Shown here one piece after another: positions 41,829-50,632 of a stretch of DNA of 64,000 nt; the first letter of the stretch is position 1; each line of letters begins with the position of its first letter. The notes below the pieces were generated by a model. The model saw only the letters and a list, made by a program, of their open reading frames with translations, was not told where the DNA came from and ran no database searches. The stretch is taken from the NCBI GenBank assembly GCA_902522775.1, contig CABYWQ010000004.1:62001-126000 (forward strand). The letters run 5' to 3'. The translations under genes were made by a program, and so were the position numbers. This DNA comes from Eutrophosalina sp902522775 (GTDB taxonomy: Bacteria > Bacteroidota > Bacteroidia > Flavobacteriales > Flavobacteriaceae).

Positions 41829-43121
41829 ATGAAATACAAAAAAATAGATAAAAACCTATTCATTAAAAACCGTAATAATTTTAAAACTAAACTTGAACCA
41901 AACAGCGTAGCTTTTTTTAATTCCAATGATATTTATCCAATTAGCGCTGATTCAACATTACCATTTGAACAACATAGAGATATCTTTTACTTAAGCGGAA
42001 TTGATCAAGAGGAAAGTATTCTAGTATTATTTCCTGATTCAGTAAATGAAAATCACAAAGAAATACTTTTTATAAGAGAAACCAATAATCATATTGTTCA
42101 CTGGGAAGGTGAGAAATTAACCAAATCTGATGCTTTTGAAATTTCTGGTATTAAAAATGTTCATTGGCTAAGTGAATTTGATGAGATTTTAAGCAAAGTA
42201 TTAAAAGAAGCTGACAACGTTTACATTAACACTAATGAACATTACAGACAGAATGTCCAAACTCAAACTAGAGAAGATCGTTTTATCGAAAAACTCAAAA
42301 ATTTTGGTGGTTTAAACTTTAAAAAGAGTAATCCAATTCTTCAATATCAAAGATCTGTCAAAGATGAAATTGAATTAAATCTTATTAAAAAGGCATGTCA
42401 CATAACTAAAAAAGGATTTGAAAGAGTCTTAGGATTTGTAGAGCCTGGTGTTTGGGAGTATGAAATTGAAGCTGAATTCTCTCACGAATTTTTAAAAAAT
42501 AGATCAAAAAGATTTGCTTATACCCCAATTATAGCATCTGGAAAAAATTCCAATTATCTGCACTATATAAAAAATAATAAACAATGCCTAAATGGAGAAA
42601 TAATTCTGATGGATGTTGGTGCTGAATATGCGAATTATTCTAGTGATATGACACGAACTATTCCAGTTAATGGAAGATTTACTGAAAGACAAAAGACAAT
42701 ATACAATGCTGTTCTCAATGTAAAAAATGAAGTTACAAAACTATTAAGGCCAGGTATCTTGTGGGCTGATTATCACAAAGAAGTTGGTAAAATCATGACT
42801 TCAGAGCTTCTAAGAATTAAATTACTTGACAAGTCAGACATTCAAAATGAGACCAAGCAAGAACCTGCTTATAAAAAATACTTTAGTCATGGCACTTCTC
42901 ACCATTTAGGGTTAGATACACATGATTACTGTGATTTGAAAATTCCTTTTGAAAAAAACAATGTATTAACAGTTGAACCTGGAATTTATATTATGGAAGA
43001 AGGATTTGGCATTCGACTTGAGGACGATGTTGTTATAAATTCTGAGGGCAACCCAACAAACCTAATGGAAAATATCCCAATTCTTATTGATGAAATTGAA
43101 TCAATAATGAATTCTAGTTAA
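41829..43121 (+). CDS. pepP: Xaa-Pro aminopeptidase (aminopeptidase P)
   Basis: The 430-residue protein has the aminopeptidase-P N-terminal domain (about 1-150) and the pita-bread M24 fold. Metal ligands are visible in LMDVGAEYANYSSDMTRT (two Asp), HGTSHHLGLDTHD (His), VEPGIYI (Glu) and RLEDDVVI (Glu). It removes an N-terminal residue that precedes proline. It lies downstream of the S10 peptidase and converges on thiL with a 6-nt gap. Confidence 0.93.
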   Translation: MKYKKIDKNLFIKNRNNFKTKLEPNSVAFFNSNDIYPISADSTLPFEQHRDIFYLSGIDQEESILVLFPDSVNENHKEILFIRETNNHIVHWEGEKLTKSDAFEISGIKNVHWLSEFDEILSKVLKEADNVYINTNEHYRQNVQTQTREDRFIEKLKNFGGLNFKKSNPILQYQRSVKDEIELNLIKKACHITKKGFERVLGFVEPGVWEYEIEAEFSHEFLKNRSKRFAYTPIIASGKNSNYLHYIKNNKQCLNGEIILMDVGAEYANYSSDMTRTIPVNGRFTERQKTIYNAVLNVKNEVTKLLRPGILWADYHKEVGKIMTSELLRIKLLDKSDIQNETKQEPAYKKYFSHGTSHHLGLDTHDYCDLKIPFEKNNVLTVEPGIYIMEEGFGIRLEDDVVINSEGNPTNLMENIPILIDEIESIMNSS

Positions 43122-43127
43122 ATTTTG

Positions 43128-44162
43128 TCAAAAAGATTTCCATCCCATTGATTTGATTTCAATATTTTTACCAGTTTTTGTTACTAAATTCATTTCCTTT
43201 TTAGAATTTATATGACCAATAACAAAAAGGTCGGGGTTTTTGTCAATTTTTTTTAAGTCTTTTTGTTTTATGGTAAATAATAATTCATAATCTTCTCCGC
43301 CTGATAAAGCAATTGTTGTAGACTCCAAATTAAACTCTTTGCAAGTTTTTATTGTATCATTATTAATTGGGATTTTTTCTTCGTAAATATCACATCCTTT
43401 TTTTGAACTTTTGCAAATATGAATTATTTCAGAAGAAAGACCATCTGAGATATCAATCATCGATGTAGGCTTAACATTAGAATTGTGAAGAAACTGAATT
43501 ATATCAATTCTGGCTTCTGGCCTTAATTGTCTTTGAACTAAATTTTTATATTTTGATAAATCAGGTTTACTATTCGGGTTAACAAGAAATACCTGTTTTT
43601 CTCTCTCTAATACTTGCAAACCCAAATAAGCTCCTCCCAAATTGCCAGAAACAACAATTAAATCATTATCACAAGCTCCAGATCTAGCAACAAAACCATT
43701 TTTATGAGATATTCCAAGAGCTGTAACAGATATTATTAACCCTTTTTTTGAAGACGTTGTATCACCACCAATTAAGTCAACTTTATAGTTTTTACAAGCA
43801 ACTTTAATTCCTGAATAAAGTTCATTAATAGACTCTAACTTAAACCTATTTGATACAGCAATTGAAACAGTAATCTGATTGCAAATACCATTCATTGCAT
43901 ATATATCTGATATTGATGAAATTACAGCTTTGTATCCCAAGTGTTTTAATGGAAAATAGGAGAGATCAAAATGTACACCTTCAACTAACATATCAGTAGA
44001 AATAAGAGTTTTTTCTTTTGAGTTGTCGATTACAGCAGCATCATCGCCTATAGATAAAACGGTTGATTTATTATTTGATTCAAAATCTTTAGTTAAAATA
44101 TCTATTAATCCGAACTCACCTATTTGATCTAAATTTGTAAATTTTTGATCTTTTCCTTCCAT
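43128..44162 (-). CDS. thiL: Thiamine-monophosphate kinase
   Basis: The 344-residue protein has the AIRS/PurM-type fold with GEFGLIDIL near the start, LSIGDDAAVID, STDMLVEGVHFDLSYFP, DLIGGDTTSSKKG and DISDGLSSEI. It phosphorylates thiamine monophosphate to thiamine diphosphate. No TPP riboswitch is recognisable upstream. It is divergent from the suf operon with 89 nt between the start codons. Confidence 0.93.
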   Translation of the reverse strand: MEGKDQKFTNLDQIGEFGLIDILTKDFESNNKSTVLSIGDDAAVIDNSKEKTLISTDMLVEGVHFDLSYFPLKHLGYKAVISSISDIYAMNGICNQITVSIAVSNRFKLESINELYSGIKVACKNYKVDLIGGDTTSSKKGLIISVTALGISHKNGFVARSGACDNDLIVVSGNLGGAYLGLQVLEREKQVFLVNPNSKPDLSKYKNLVQRQLRPEARIDIIQFLHNSNVKPTSMIDISDGLSSEIIHICKSSKKGCDIYEEKIPINNDTIKTCKEFNLESTTIALSGGEDYELLFTIKQKDLKKIDKNPDLFVIGHINSKKEMNLVTKTGKNIEIKSMGWKSF

Positions 44163-44237
44163 ATCGTAATGAGGTTTTGGTATGATAATTGAATATAATG
44201 ATTTTCAAATTTAGATTATAATTCTTTATTAAAGAGT

Positions 44238-44245
44238 TATATTTG
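44238..44245 (+). promoter_or_regulatory. -7 element for the suf operon
   Basis: TATATTTG fits TAnnTTTG and is followed by 6 nt and then the sufA ATG, so a leaderless transcript is predicted. No TTG is seen at the expected distance upstream. No Fur-like or IscR-like palindrome was recognised in the 89-nt divergent gap. Confidence 0.4.
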
Positions 44246-44251
44246 TAAAAT

Positions 44252-44581
44252 ATGATTAAAGTAGCAGACAAAGCCAAAGTTGAAGTTACCAAATTAATGA
44301 AAGATGATGGCTATAATCCATTATCAGATTTTGTAAGAGTTGGAGTAAAAAGTGGTGGCTGCTCTGGGCTTTCTTATGATCTTAAATTTGATAAAATATG
44401 TTCAGATTCAGATAAGATTTTTGAGCATAATGGTATTAAAATAGCAGTTGATAATAAAAGCTTTTTATACCTAGTTGGTACAACTTTAGATTTCTCTGGC
44501 GGATTGAATGGTAAGGGGTTTATTTTTGTCAATCCTAATGCAAGTAGAACTTGCGGATGTGGAGAAAGTTTTTCATTATAA
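44252..44581 (+). CDS. sufA: A-type iron-sulfur carrier (SufA/IscA/HesB)
   Basis: The 109-residue protein has the three conserved cysteines of A-type carriers: GVKSGGCSGLSYDL and the C-terminal CGCGESFSL. It accepts clusters from the SufBCD scaffold and passes them to target proteins. It heads the suf operon; sufB begins 4 nt after its stop. Confidence 0.93.
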   Translation: MIKVADKAKVEVTKLMKDDGYNPLSDFVRVGVKSGGCSGLSYDLKFDKICSDSDKIFEHNGIKIAVDNKSFLYLVGTTLDFSGGLNGKGFIFVNPNASRTCGCGESFSL

Positions 44582-44585
44582 AATT

Positions 44586-46031
44586 ATGGCATATACAGAA
44601 GAAGAATTAAAAAAGGAATTAGAACAACAGGAGTATCAATATGGATTTACTACAAAAATTGAGTCTGAAACATTTCCTATTGGTTTAAACAAAGATATTG
44701 TTCGAAAAATATCTAAAAAGAAAAATGAACCAGAGTGGATGACTGATTGGAGATTGAGCGCATTTGAAGCATGGGAAAAAATGGAAGAACCTGATTGGTC
44801 AAATGTGAAATATAAGAAACCTGATTTTCAAAGTATTTCTTATTATTCTGCTCCAAAAACAGGTGCTAAATACGATAGTTTGGATGAAGTTGATCCAGAA
44901 CTCTTAAAAACATTTGATAAGTTAGGTATTTCTATTGATGAGCAAAAAAAACTTTCTGGTGTTGCGGTTGACATCGTTATGGATTCTGTCTCTGTTGCTA
45001 CAACTTTTAAAGAAACTTTATCAAAAAAAGGTATTATTTTTTGTTCAATTTCTGAAGCAATTCAAAATCATCCGGATTTAGTTAAAAAGTATCTAGGTAC
45101 AGTTATTCCAAAGAAGGATAATTATTATGCAGCACTTAACTCTGCAGTATTTTCTGATGGATCTTTTTGCTACATACCCAAAGGTGTTAAATGCCCAATG
45201 GAGCTATCAACATATTTCAGAATAAATCAAGCTGGCACAGGCCAATTTGAAAGAACTTTAGTTATTGCTGATGAAGGAAGCTACGTGAGTTATCTTGAAG
45301 GTTGTACTGCTCCCTCAAGAGATGAAAATCAACTACATGCTGCCGTTGTTGAATTAGTTGCACATGACAATGCTGAAATAAAGTACTCAACTGTACAAAA
45401 TTGGTACCCTGGAAATAAACATGGGAAAGGTGGTGTTTATAATTTTGTTACAAAACGAGGTCTATGTAATAAAAACTCTAAAATTTCCTGGACACAAGTT
45501 GAAACAGGATCAGCTGTTACTTGGAAATATCCTTCATGTATTCTTAAAGGTGATAACAGTGTTGGTGAATTTTATTCAATTGCCGTTACCAATAATTATC
45601 AACAAGCCGATACAGGTACAAAAATGATTCACCTGGGAAAAAATACAAAAAGCACAATTATATCAAAAGGTATTTCAGCTGGAAAATCTCAAAATAGTTA
45701 CAGAGGTCTCGTTCGCATAGGAAACAATGCAAAAAATGCTAGAAACTTTTCTCAGTGCGATTCATTATTAATGGGAAATAGTTGTGGTGCTCACACATTT
45801 CCATACATAGAAGCAAAAAATAAAAGTGCTCAAATAGAACATGAAGCTACAACAAGTAAGATTGGTGAAGACCAAATTTTTTATTGTAATCAAAGAGGAA
45901 TAGATACAGAAAAGGCAATTGCATTAATTGTGAATGGATTTAGTAAAGAAGTTTTAAATAAACTTCCCATGGAATTTGCAGTCGAAGCTCAAAAATTACT
46001 TGAAATTTCATTAGAGGGTTCGGTTGGTTAA
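44586..46031 (+). CDS. sufB: Fe-S cluster assembly scaffold SufB
   Basis: The 481-residue protein is a full-length SufB (MAYTEEELKKELEQQEYQYGF, then the beta-helix core with YFRINQAGTGQFERTL and GCTAPSRDENQLHAA, and the C-terminal HEATTSKIGEDQIFY). With SufC and SufD it forms the scaffold on which clusters are built. The frame is open back to 44508 inside sufA, but the ATG at 44586 gives the correct N terminus. sufC follows after 10 nt. Confidence 0.95.
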   Translation: MAYTEEELKKELEQQEYQYGFTTKIESETFPIGLNKDIVRKISKKKNEPEWMTDWRLSAFEAWEKMEEPDWSNVKYKKPDFQSISYYSAPKTGAKYDSLDEVDPELLKTFDKLGISIDEQKKLSGVAVDIVMDSVSVATTFKETLSKKGIIFCSISEAIQNHPDLVKKYLGTVIPKKDNYYAALNSAVFSDGSFCYIPKGVKCPMELSTYFRINQAGTGQFERTLVIADEGSYVSYLEGCTAPSRDENQLHAAVVELVAHDNAEIKYSTVQNWYPGNKHGKGGVYNFVTKRGLCNKNSKISWTQVETGSAVTWKYPSCILKGDNSVGEFYSIAVTNNYQQADTGTKMIHLGKNTKSTIISKGISAGKSQNSYRGLVRIGNNAKNARNFSQCDSLLMGNSCGAHTFPYIEAKNKSAQIEHEATTSKIGEDQIFYCNQRGIDTEKAIALIVNGFSKEVLNKLPMEFAVEAQKLLEISLEGSVG

Positions 46032-46041
46032 AAAATTAATT

Positions 46042-46776
46042 ATGTTAGAAATTAAAAATTTACATGTTAGTATTGATGGAAAAAAAATCCTTAAAGGTCT
46101 AAATTTAGATGTTAAACCTGGTGAAATACACGCTATTATGGGGCCTAATGGTTCAGGTAAAAGTACATTATCTTCAGTAATTGCTGGAAATGAAGATTAT
46201 GAAGTTACAGAAGGCTCTATTTTTTACAAAAACGAAAATATTGAAGATTTATCTCCCGAAGAAAGAGCCAACAAAGGGATTTTTATGTCTTTTCAATACC
46301 CAGTTGAAATTCCTGGAATAACAGTTACAAATTTTATCAAAACTGCTATAAACTCAAATTTAAAAGCTAGAGGTGAGAAAGAAATGTCTGCTAGTGTTAT
46401 GTTAAAAAAGATAAGAGAAAAAGCTAATCTACTTGAAATTGATTCCAAGTTTCTCTCAAGATCCTTAAATGAAGGATTTTCTGGTGGCGAAAAAAAGAGA
46501 AATGAAATTTTTCAGATGGCAATGCTTGAACCTTCCTTAGCTATATTAGATGAAACAGATTCTGGTCTTGATATTGATGCTTTAAGGATTGTAGCCAGTG
46601 GAGTAAATAAAATTAAGAATACAAATAATGCTATTGTAATAATTACTCACTATCAAAGACTTCTTGATCACATAATCCCTGATTATGTTCATGTTCTTCA
46701 AGACGGTGTCATTGCTAAATCTGGTAAAAAAGATTTAGCTATGCAGCTTGAAGAAAAAGGATATGATTGGATATAA
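46042..46776 (+). CDS. sufC: SufC ATPase of the SufBCD complex
   Basis: The 244-residue ABC-type ATPase has Walker A GPNGSGKST, a Q-loop in SFQYPVEIPG, signature SGGEKKRNE, Walker B LAILDETDSGLD and the H-loop ITHYQR. It binds SufB and SufD rather than a transporter. An upstream in-frame TTG at 46024 overlaps the end of sufB; the ATG at 46042 is preferred because MLEIKNLHV is the usual start. Confidence 0.95.
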   Translation: MLEIKNLHVSIDGKKILKGLNLDVKPGEIHAIMGPNGSGKSTLSSVIAGNEDYEVTEGSIFYKNENIEDLSPEERANKGIFMSFQYPVEIPGITVTNFIKTAINSNLKARGEKEMSASVMLKKIREKANLLEIDSKFLSRSLNEGFSGGEKKRNEIFQMAMLEPSLAILDETDSGLDIDALRIVASGVNKIKNTNNAIVIITHYQRLLDHIIPDYVHVLQDGVIAKSGKKDLAMQLEEKGYDWI

Positions 46777-46785
46777 AAAATAACT

Positions 46786-48138
46786 ATGTCACTCAAAGAA
46801 AAAATGGTTTCCTCTTTTCTAGCCTTTGAGCTAGACACTGATATAAATTCAAAAGTTCATGATATTAGAACTAAATCCATTAAGGACTTTGAGAAAATTG
46901 GTTTTCCAACAAGAAAAAATGAATATTGGAAATATACTCCAATAAAAAAAGTCTTGGATGATAAATTAACGATTTTTAAAAAGAAAAGACATCTAATAGA
47001 ATTTGAAAAAGTAAAAGATTTTTTCTTAAGTGGAATTGAATCATACAAAATTGTTTTTATAGATGGAGTTTTTGACCCTTTATGGTCAGATACTACGCAC
47101 AAAGGAGTTGATATATGCATTATGTCTTCAATCTTGGAAAATAAGAAGTATGAAGATTTAATAAGCAAATACTACAATACCCTCATAGATAAAAATGAGT
47201 CCTTTAGCCTTCTAAATACTTCTTTTTCAAAAGAGGGGGCTTTTGTGCATATACCAAAAAACATGGATCTTGATAAGCCAATTGAAATAATTCACATTAA
47301 TTCAGGTGGAGAATCATCTCTTATGCTTCAGCCTCGCAGCTTAATAATTTTAGAAAAAAATTCTACAGCTCAAATTTTTGAAAGTCACTATTCACTAGTT
47401 AGAAAAAATGATAAATCACCATATTCATTTCCAGGTTTTATTGATCCACTTACAAATACTTTAACGGAAATTCACGTTAATGATGGTGCAAATCTTGATT
47501 ATTATAAGATTCAAAATGATCTAGAGACAACTTCATTAATCGATAATACATACATAAATCAAAAGAAAGATAGTGAAGTTAGTTGTCACACTTTTTCCTT
47601 TGGAGGAAATATTGTTAGAAATAATTTGAATTTCTATCAAAATGGTAAAAATATAAACTCAATAATGAAAGGAATTACAATTTTGGGAAGTAATCAACAT
47701 ACAGATCATCATACACTTGTTCATCATGCTAATCCAAATTGTGAAAGTTATCAGGAATATAAAGGTATCTACAATGGAAATTCGACAGGTGTATTTAATG
47801 GTAGGGTATTAGTTGATAAAGTAGCTCAAAAAATAAATGCTTTTCAACAAAATAATAATTTACTTGTTGGAGATAAATCCTCTGTGAATACAAAACCTCA
47901 GCTTGAAATATTTGCTGATGATGTAAAATGTTCGCATGGATGTACAATAGGGCAACTTGATGAATCTGCATTATTTTACTTAAAAACACGCGGAATTTCT
48001 GAACATGAAGCTAAAGGTTTATTGACTTATGCATTTGCTAATAATGTGTTAGAAAATGTAAAAATACAAGCTCTAAAAACAAAGGTTAAGAAAATAATAG
48101 CTAATAAAATTGGAGTTAAATTAGGTTTTGAACTTTAA
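46786..48138 (+). CDS. sufD: Fe-S cluster assembly protein SufD
   Basis: The 450-residue protein has the SufD pattern: FEKIGFPTRKNEYWKYTP near the N terminus, then the SufBD beta-helix (TDHHTLVHHANPNCES, KGIYNGNSTGVFNGRV, CSHGCTIGQLDESALFYL). It completes the SufB-SufC2-SufD scaffold. Its stop overlaps the sufS start codon by one base (TAATG). Confidence 0.95.
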   Translation: MSLKEKMVSSFLAFELDTDINSKVHDIRTKSIKDFEKIGFPTRKNEYWKYTPIKKVLDDKLTIFKKKRHLIEFEKVKDFFLSGIESYKIVFIDGVFDPLWSDTTHKGVDICIMSSILENKKYEDLISKYYNTLIDKNESFSLLNTSFSKEGAFVHIPKNMDLDKPIEIIHINSGGESSLMLQPRSLIILEKNSTAQIFESHYSLVRKNDKSPYSFPGFIDPLTNTLTEIHVNDGANLDYYKIQNDLETTSLIDNTYINQKKDSEVSCHTFSFGGNIVRNNLNFYQNGKNINSIMKGITILGSNQHTDHHTLVHHANPNCESYQEYKGIYNGNSTGVFNGRVLVDKVAQKINAFQQNNNLLVGDKSSVNTKPQLEIFADDVKCSHGCTIGQLDESALFYLKTRGISEHEAKGLLTYAFANNVLENVKIQALKTKVKKIIANKIGVKLGFEL

Positions 48139-49355
48139 TGAGTTTGAATGTAGAAAATATTAGAAAAGATTTTCCAATACTAAATAGACAAATTAATGGA
48201 AAAAAACTAATTTATTTTGATAATGCAGCCACATCTCAAACACCTATAAGTGTCATTGATTCCATTTCAGATTATTATAAAAATTATAACGCGAATATTC
48301 ATAGAGGAGTACATTCTGTTAGTGAGGAAGCAACCGATGCGTATGAGAAATCCAGAGTTAAAATTCAGAAACACTTCAATGCAAAGAATAGTGAAGAAAT
48401 AATTTTCACATCTGGAACAACTCACTCAATTAATATAGTAGCTAATGGATATGTTGAATTATTAAATAAAAATGATGAAATTATAGTTTCGGGTTTAGAA
48501 CATCATTCTAATATTGTTCCATGGCAGATGATGACAGAAAAAAATAAAGCTAAATTAAATGTAATTCCTTTAAAAAATAATGGAGAATTAGATATTGAAT
48601 ATTTTAAATCCATAATTTCAATTAAAACAAAAGTTGTTTTTCTTAATCATGTTTCTAATGCTTTAGGAATAATTAATCCTATTAAAGAAATAATTGATAT
48701 TTCTCACAAGAACGGTGCTGTAGTTCTAATTGATGGAGCTCAAAGCTCTGCGCATTTCAAAATCGATGTTCAAGAACTCGATGTAGATTTTTTTACAGCA
48801 TCGGCTCATAAATTATGTGGGCCGACAGGAATTGGTTTTTTGTACGGCAAAAAAGAATTATTAGAAAATTTATCTCCACTAATGGGCGGTGGTGAAATGA
48901 TTTCAGATGTAAGTTTTGAAAAAACTACGTATGCAGATCTTCCTCATAAATTTGAAGCCGGTACACCAAATATTTCTGGAGTAATAGCATTTGGTCATGC
49001 TATTGACTACCTAAATAATATTGGATTGGATAATATTTTCAAATATGAAAATGAGCTACTTGATTATGCAATTAAATGTTTGAAAACAATTGATGGATTA
49101 AAAATTTATGGTGAAGGAGCTAATAGAACCTCTGTAATTTCATTTAATATTAAAAATATTCACCCATATGATATTGGGTCAATATTGGATAAGTTCGGAA
49201 TTGCAGTAAGAACTGGTCAACATTGTGCTCAACCAATTATGGATCACTTTCATATTTCTGGAACAGTAAGAGTATCCCTATCTTTTATTAACACAAAAAA
49301 TGAAATTGATAAACTAATTGAAGCTGTAAAAATGGCTAAATCTATGTTGAGCTAA
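48138..49355 (+). CDS. sufS: Cysteine desulfurase SufS
   Basis: The 405-residue PLP enzyme is a type II desulfurase: YFDNAATSQTP, HRGVHSVSEEATDAYE, the PLP-binding Lys in TASAHKLCGPTGIGF, and the catalytic Cys in RTGQHCAQPIMDHF. It removes sulfur from cysteine and hands it to SufE. It is coupled to sufD and followed by sufE. Confidence 0.95.
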   Translation: MSLNVENIRKDFPILNRQINGKKLIYFDNAATSQTPISVIDSISDYYKNYNANIHRGVHSVSEEATDAYEKSRVKIQKHFNAKNSEEIIFTSGTTHSINIVANGYVELLNKNDEIIVSGLEHHSNIVPWQMMTEKNKAKLNVIPLKNNGELDIEYFKSIISIKTKVVFLNHVSNALGIINPIKEIIDISHKNGAVVLIDGAQSSAHFKIDVQELDVDFFTASAHKLCGPTGIGFLYGKKELLENLSPLMGGGEMISDVSFEKTTYADLPHKFEAGTPNISGVIAFGHAIDYLNNIGLDNIFKYENELLDYAIKCLKTIDGLKIYGEGANRTSVISFNIKNIHPYDIGSILDKFGIAVRTGQHCAQPIMDHFHISGTVRVSLSFINTKNEIDKLIEAVKMAKSMLS

Positions 49356-49359
49356 TTTG

Positions 49360-49367
49360 TATCTTTG
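49360..49367 (+). promoter_or_regulatory. Possible internal -7 element before sufE
   Basis: TATCTTTG fits TAnnTTTG and lies 6 nt before the sufE ATG, partly in the short gap after sufS. The nearest TTG is only 10 nt upstream. It could be a secondary promoter within the suf operon, or chance. Confidence 0.3.
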
Positions 49368-49373
49368 AATTTT

Positions 49374-49793
49374 ATGACTATTTCAGAACAAGGTAAAGAT
49401 TTAGCTGAAAGTTTTTCATTCATGGAGGACTGGACTGAAAAGTATCAGTATATGATAGATTTGTCTAAATCTCTTAATGAAATGGATTTAAATTATAAAA
49501 CTGATGAAAATCTAATCAAAGGTTGTCAAAGTAAAGTTTGGCTATATTCTAGCTACGATAAAGGAAAAATTCATTTTCAAGCTGATAGCGATGCTATAAT
49601 TAGTAAGGGAATTGTTGCAATTTTACTTAGTGTTCTAAATAATAGATCACCTAACGAAATTTTATCTGCAGATTTGAGTTTTATAGATGAAATAGGACTA
49701 AAAGAACATTTGTCTCCAAATAGAGCAAATGGATTATCCTCAATGTTGAAACAAATTAAATTTTATGCTTTGGCATATAGTAAATTAAATTAG
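49374..49793 (+). CDS. sufE: Sulfur acceptor protein SufE
   Basis: The 139-residue protein has the SufE fold with the sulfur-accepting cysteine in KGCQSKVWLY and the C-terminal LSPNRANGLSSMLKQIK. It stimulates SufS and carries persulfide to SufB. The ATG at 49374 is preferred over an in-frame TTG at 49365. It is the sixth suf gene. Confidence 0.94.
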   Translation: MTISEQGKDLAESFSFMEDWTEKYQYMIDLSKSLNEMDLNYKTDENLIKGCQSKVWLYSSYDKGKIHFQADSDAIISKGIVAILLSVLNNRSPNEILSADLSFIDEIGLKEHLSPNRANGLSSMLKQIKFYALAYSKLN

Positions 49794-49798
49794 AAATA

Positions 49799-50125
49799 AT
49801 GTCTGAAAAAATGATTGATCCAAATGAACTTGGAGAAAAAGTAGTTAAAGTTTTAAAGACGATATATGATCCGGAAATTCCAGTTGATATTTATGAACTT
49901 GGGCTTATATATGATGTTTTTTTAAACGAAGAAAATGATGTTAAAATACTCATGACTCTAACAAGTCCAAATTGTCCTGTTGCCGAGAGTTTGCCTCAAG
50001 AAGTTAAAGATAAGGTTGCAGAAATTAAAGGGGTAAAAAGTGCTGAAATTGAAATGACATTTGACCCTGCGTGGACCAGAGATTTAATGAGTGAGGAAGC
50101 CAAGCTAGAGTTAGGATTTTTATAA
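49799..50125 (+). CDS. sufT: DUF59/MIP18-family Fe-S assembly protein (SufT-like)
   Basis: The 108-residue protein has the DUF59 core: VLKTIYDPEIPVDIYELGLIYD, TLTSPNCPVAESLP with a conserved Cys, and EMTFDPAWTRDLMSEEAKLELGFL at the end. Family members help mature Fe-S proteins as accessory factors. It lies 5 nt after sufE and directly before DUF2480, as in many Bacteroidota suf operons. Confidence 0.9.
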   Translation: MSEKMIDPNELGEKVVKVLKTIYDPEIPVDIYELGLIYDVFLNEENDVKILMTLTSPNCPVAESLPQEVKDKVAEIKGVKSAEIEMTFDPAWTRDLMSEEAKLELGFL

Positions 50126-50632
50126 ATGGAATATAAAATATTAAATAGGGTTTCTAAAAGTAAAATTAAGACCATAGATTTTAATGATTTTATTACAATT
50201 TATAATTATGAAATTATAGATCTAAAAGACTGGCTTAAAAATGATTTAATTTTAATTGAATCTGATTTTAGAAAAAAACTACTGAATTATAATTTTAAAA
50301 ATTTAAAAGATAAATATGTATTGATTCAGTGCAGTAATAATGCAATAATTCCTCACTGGGCTTATTTACTAATTTCTTCTAAACTGATTGAACTAGGAAT
50401 TAAAAATTTCATAGGAACTAAAAATGAATTTTATAATTATCAAATAATTGAAAGAATAAAGGATTTAAATGAAAAAGATTTTATTGATAAACCTTTAATT
50501 ATTAAAGGGTGTTCAGATATTTCCAATAACAATTATTTTTATTCTATGATTATTGAAAAACTTCAACCATTTGTTAAATCAATTATGTTTGGAGAGGCAT
50601 GCTCAGCTGTACCGGTATTTAAAAGGAAATGA
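50126..50632 (+). CDS. DUF2480 protein in the suf operon
   Basis: The 168-residue protein matches DUF2480: an N-terminal NRVSKSKIKTIDFNDF, the middle YVLIQCSNNAIIPHWAYLLI and the strongly conserved end PLIIKGCSDI...IMFGEACSAVPVFKRK. Three conserved cysteines are present. Function is unknown; the constant link with suf genes in this phylum suggests a role in Fe-S metabolism. It starts at the base after the DUF59 stop and overlaps the next gene by 4 nt (ATGA). Confidence 0.85.
   Translation: MEYKILNRVSKSKIKTIDFNDFITIYNYEIIDLKDWLKNDLILIESDFRKKLLNYNFKNLKDKYVLIQCSNNAIIPHWAYLLISSKLIELGIKNFIGTKNEFYNYQIIERIKDLNEKDFIDKPLIIKGCSDISNNNYFYSMIIEKLQPFVKSIMFGEACSAVPVFKRK

Noticed and set aside
44163..44251. 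TPP riboswitch upstream of thiL
   Set aside because: The 89-nt gap shows no THI-box sequence and is too short for a riboswitch plus the suf promoter.
44508..44585. Longer SufB start inside sufA
   Set aside because: The added residues come from the sufA coding region in another frame; MAYTEEELKK at 44586 is the family's normal start.
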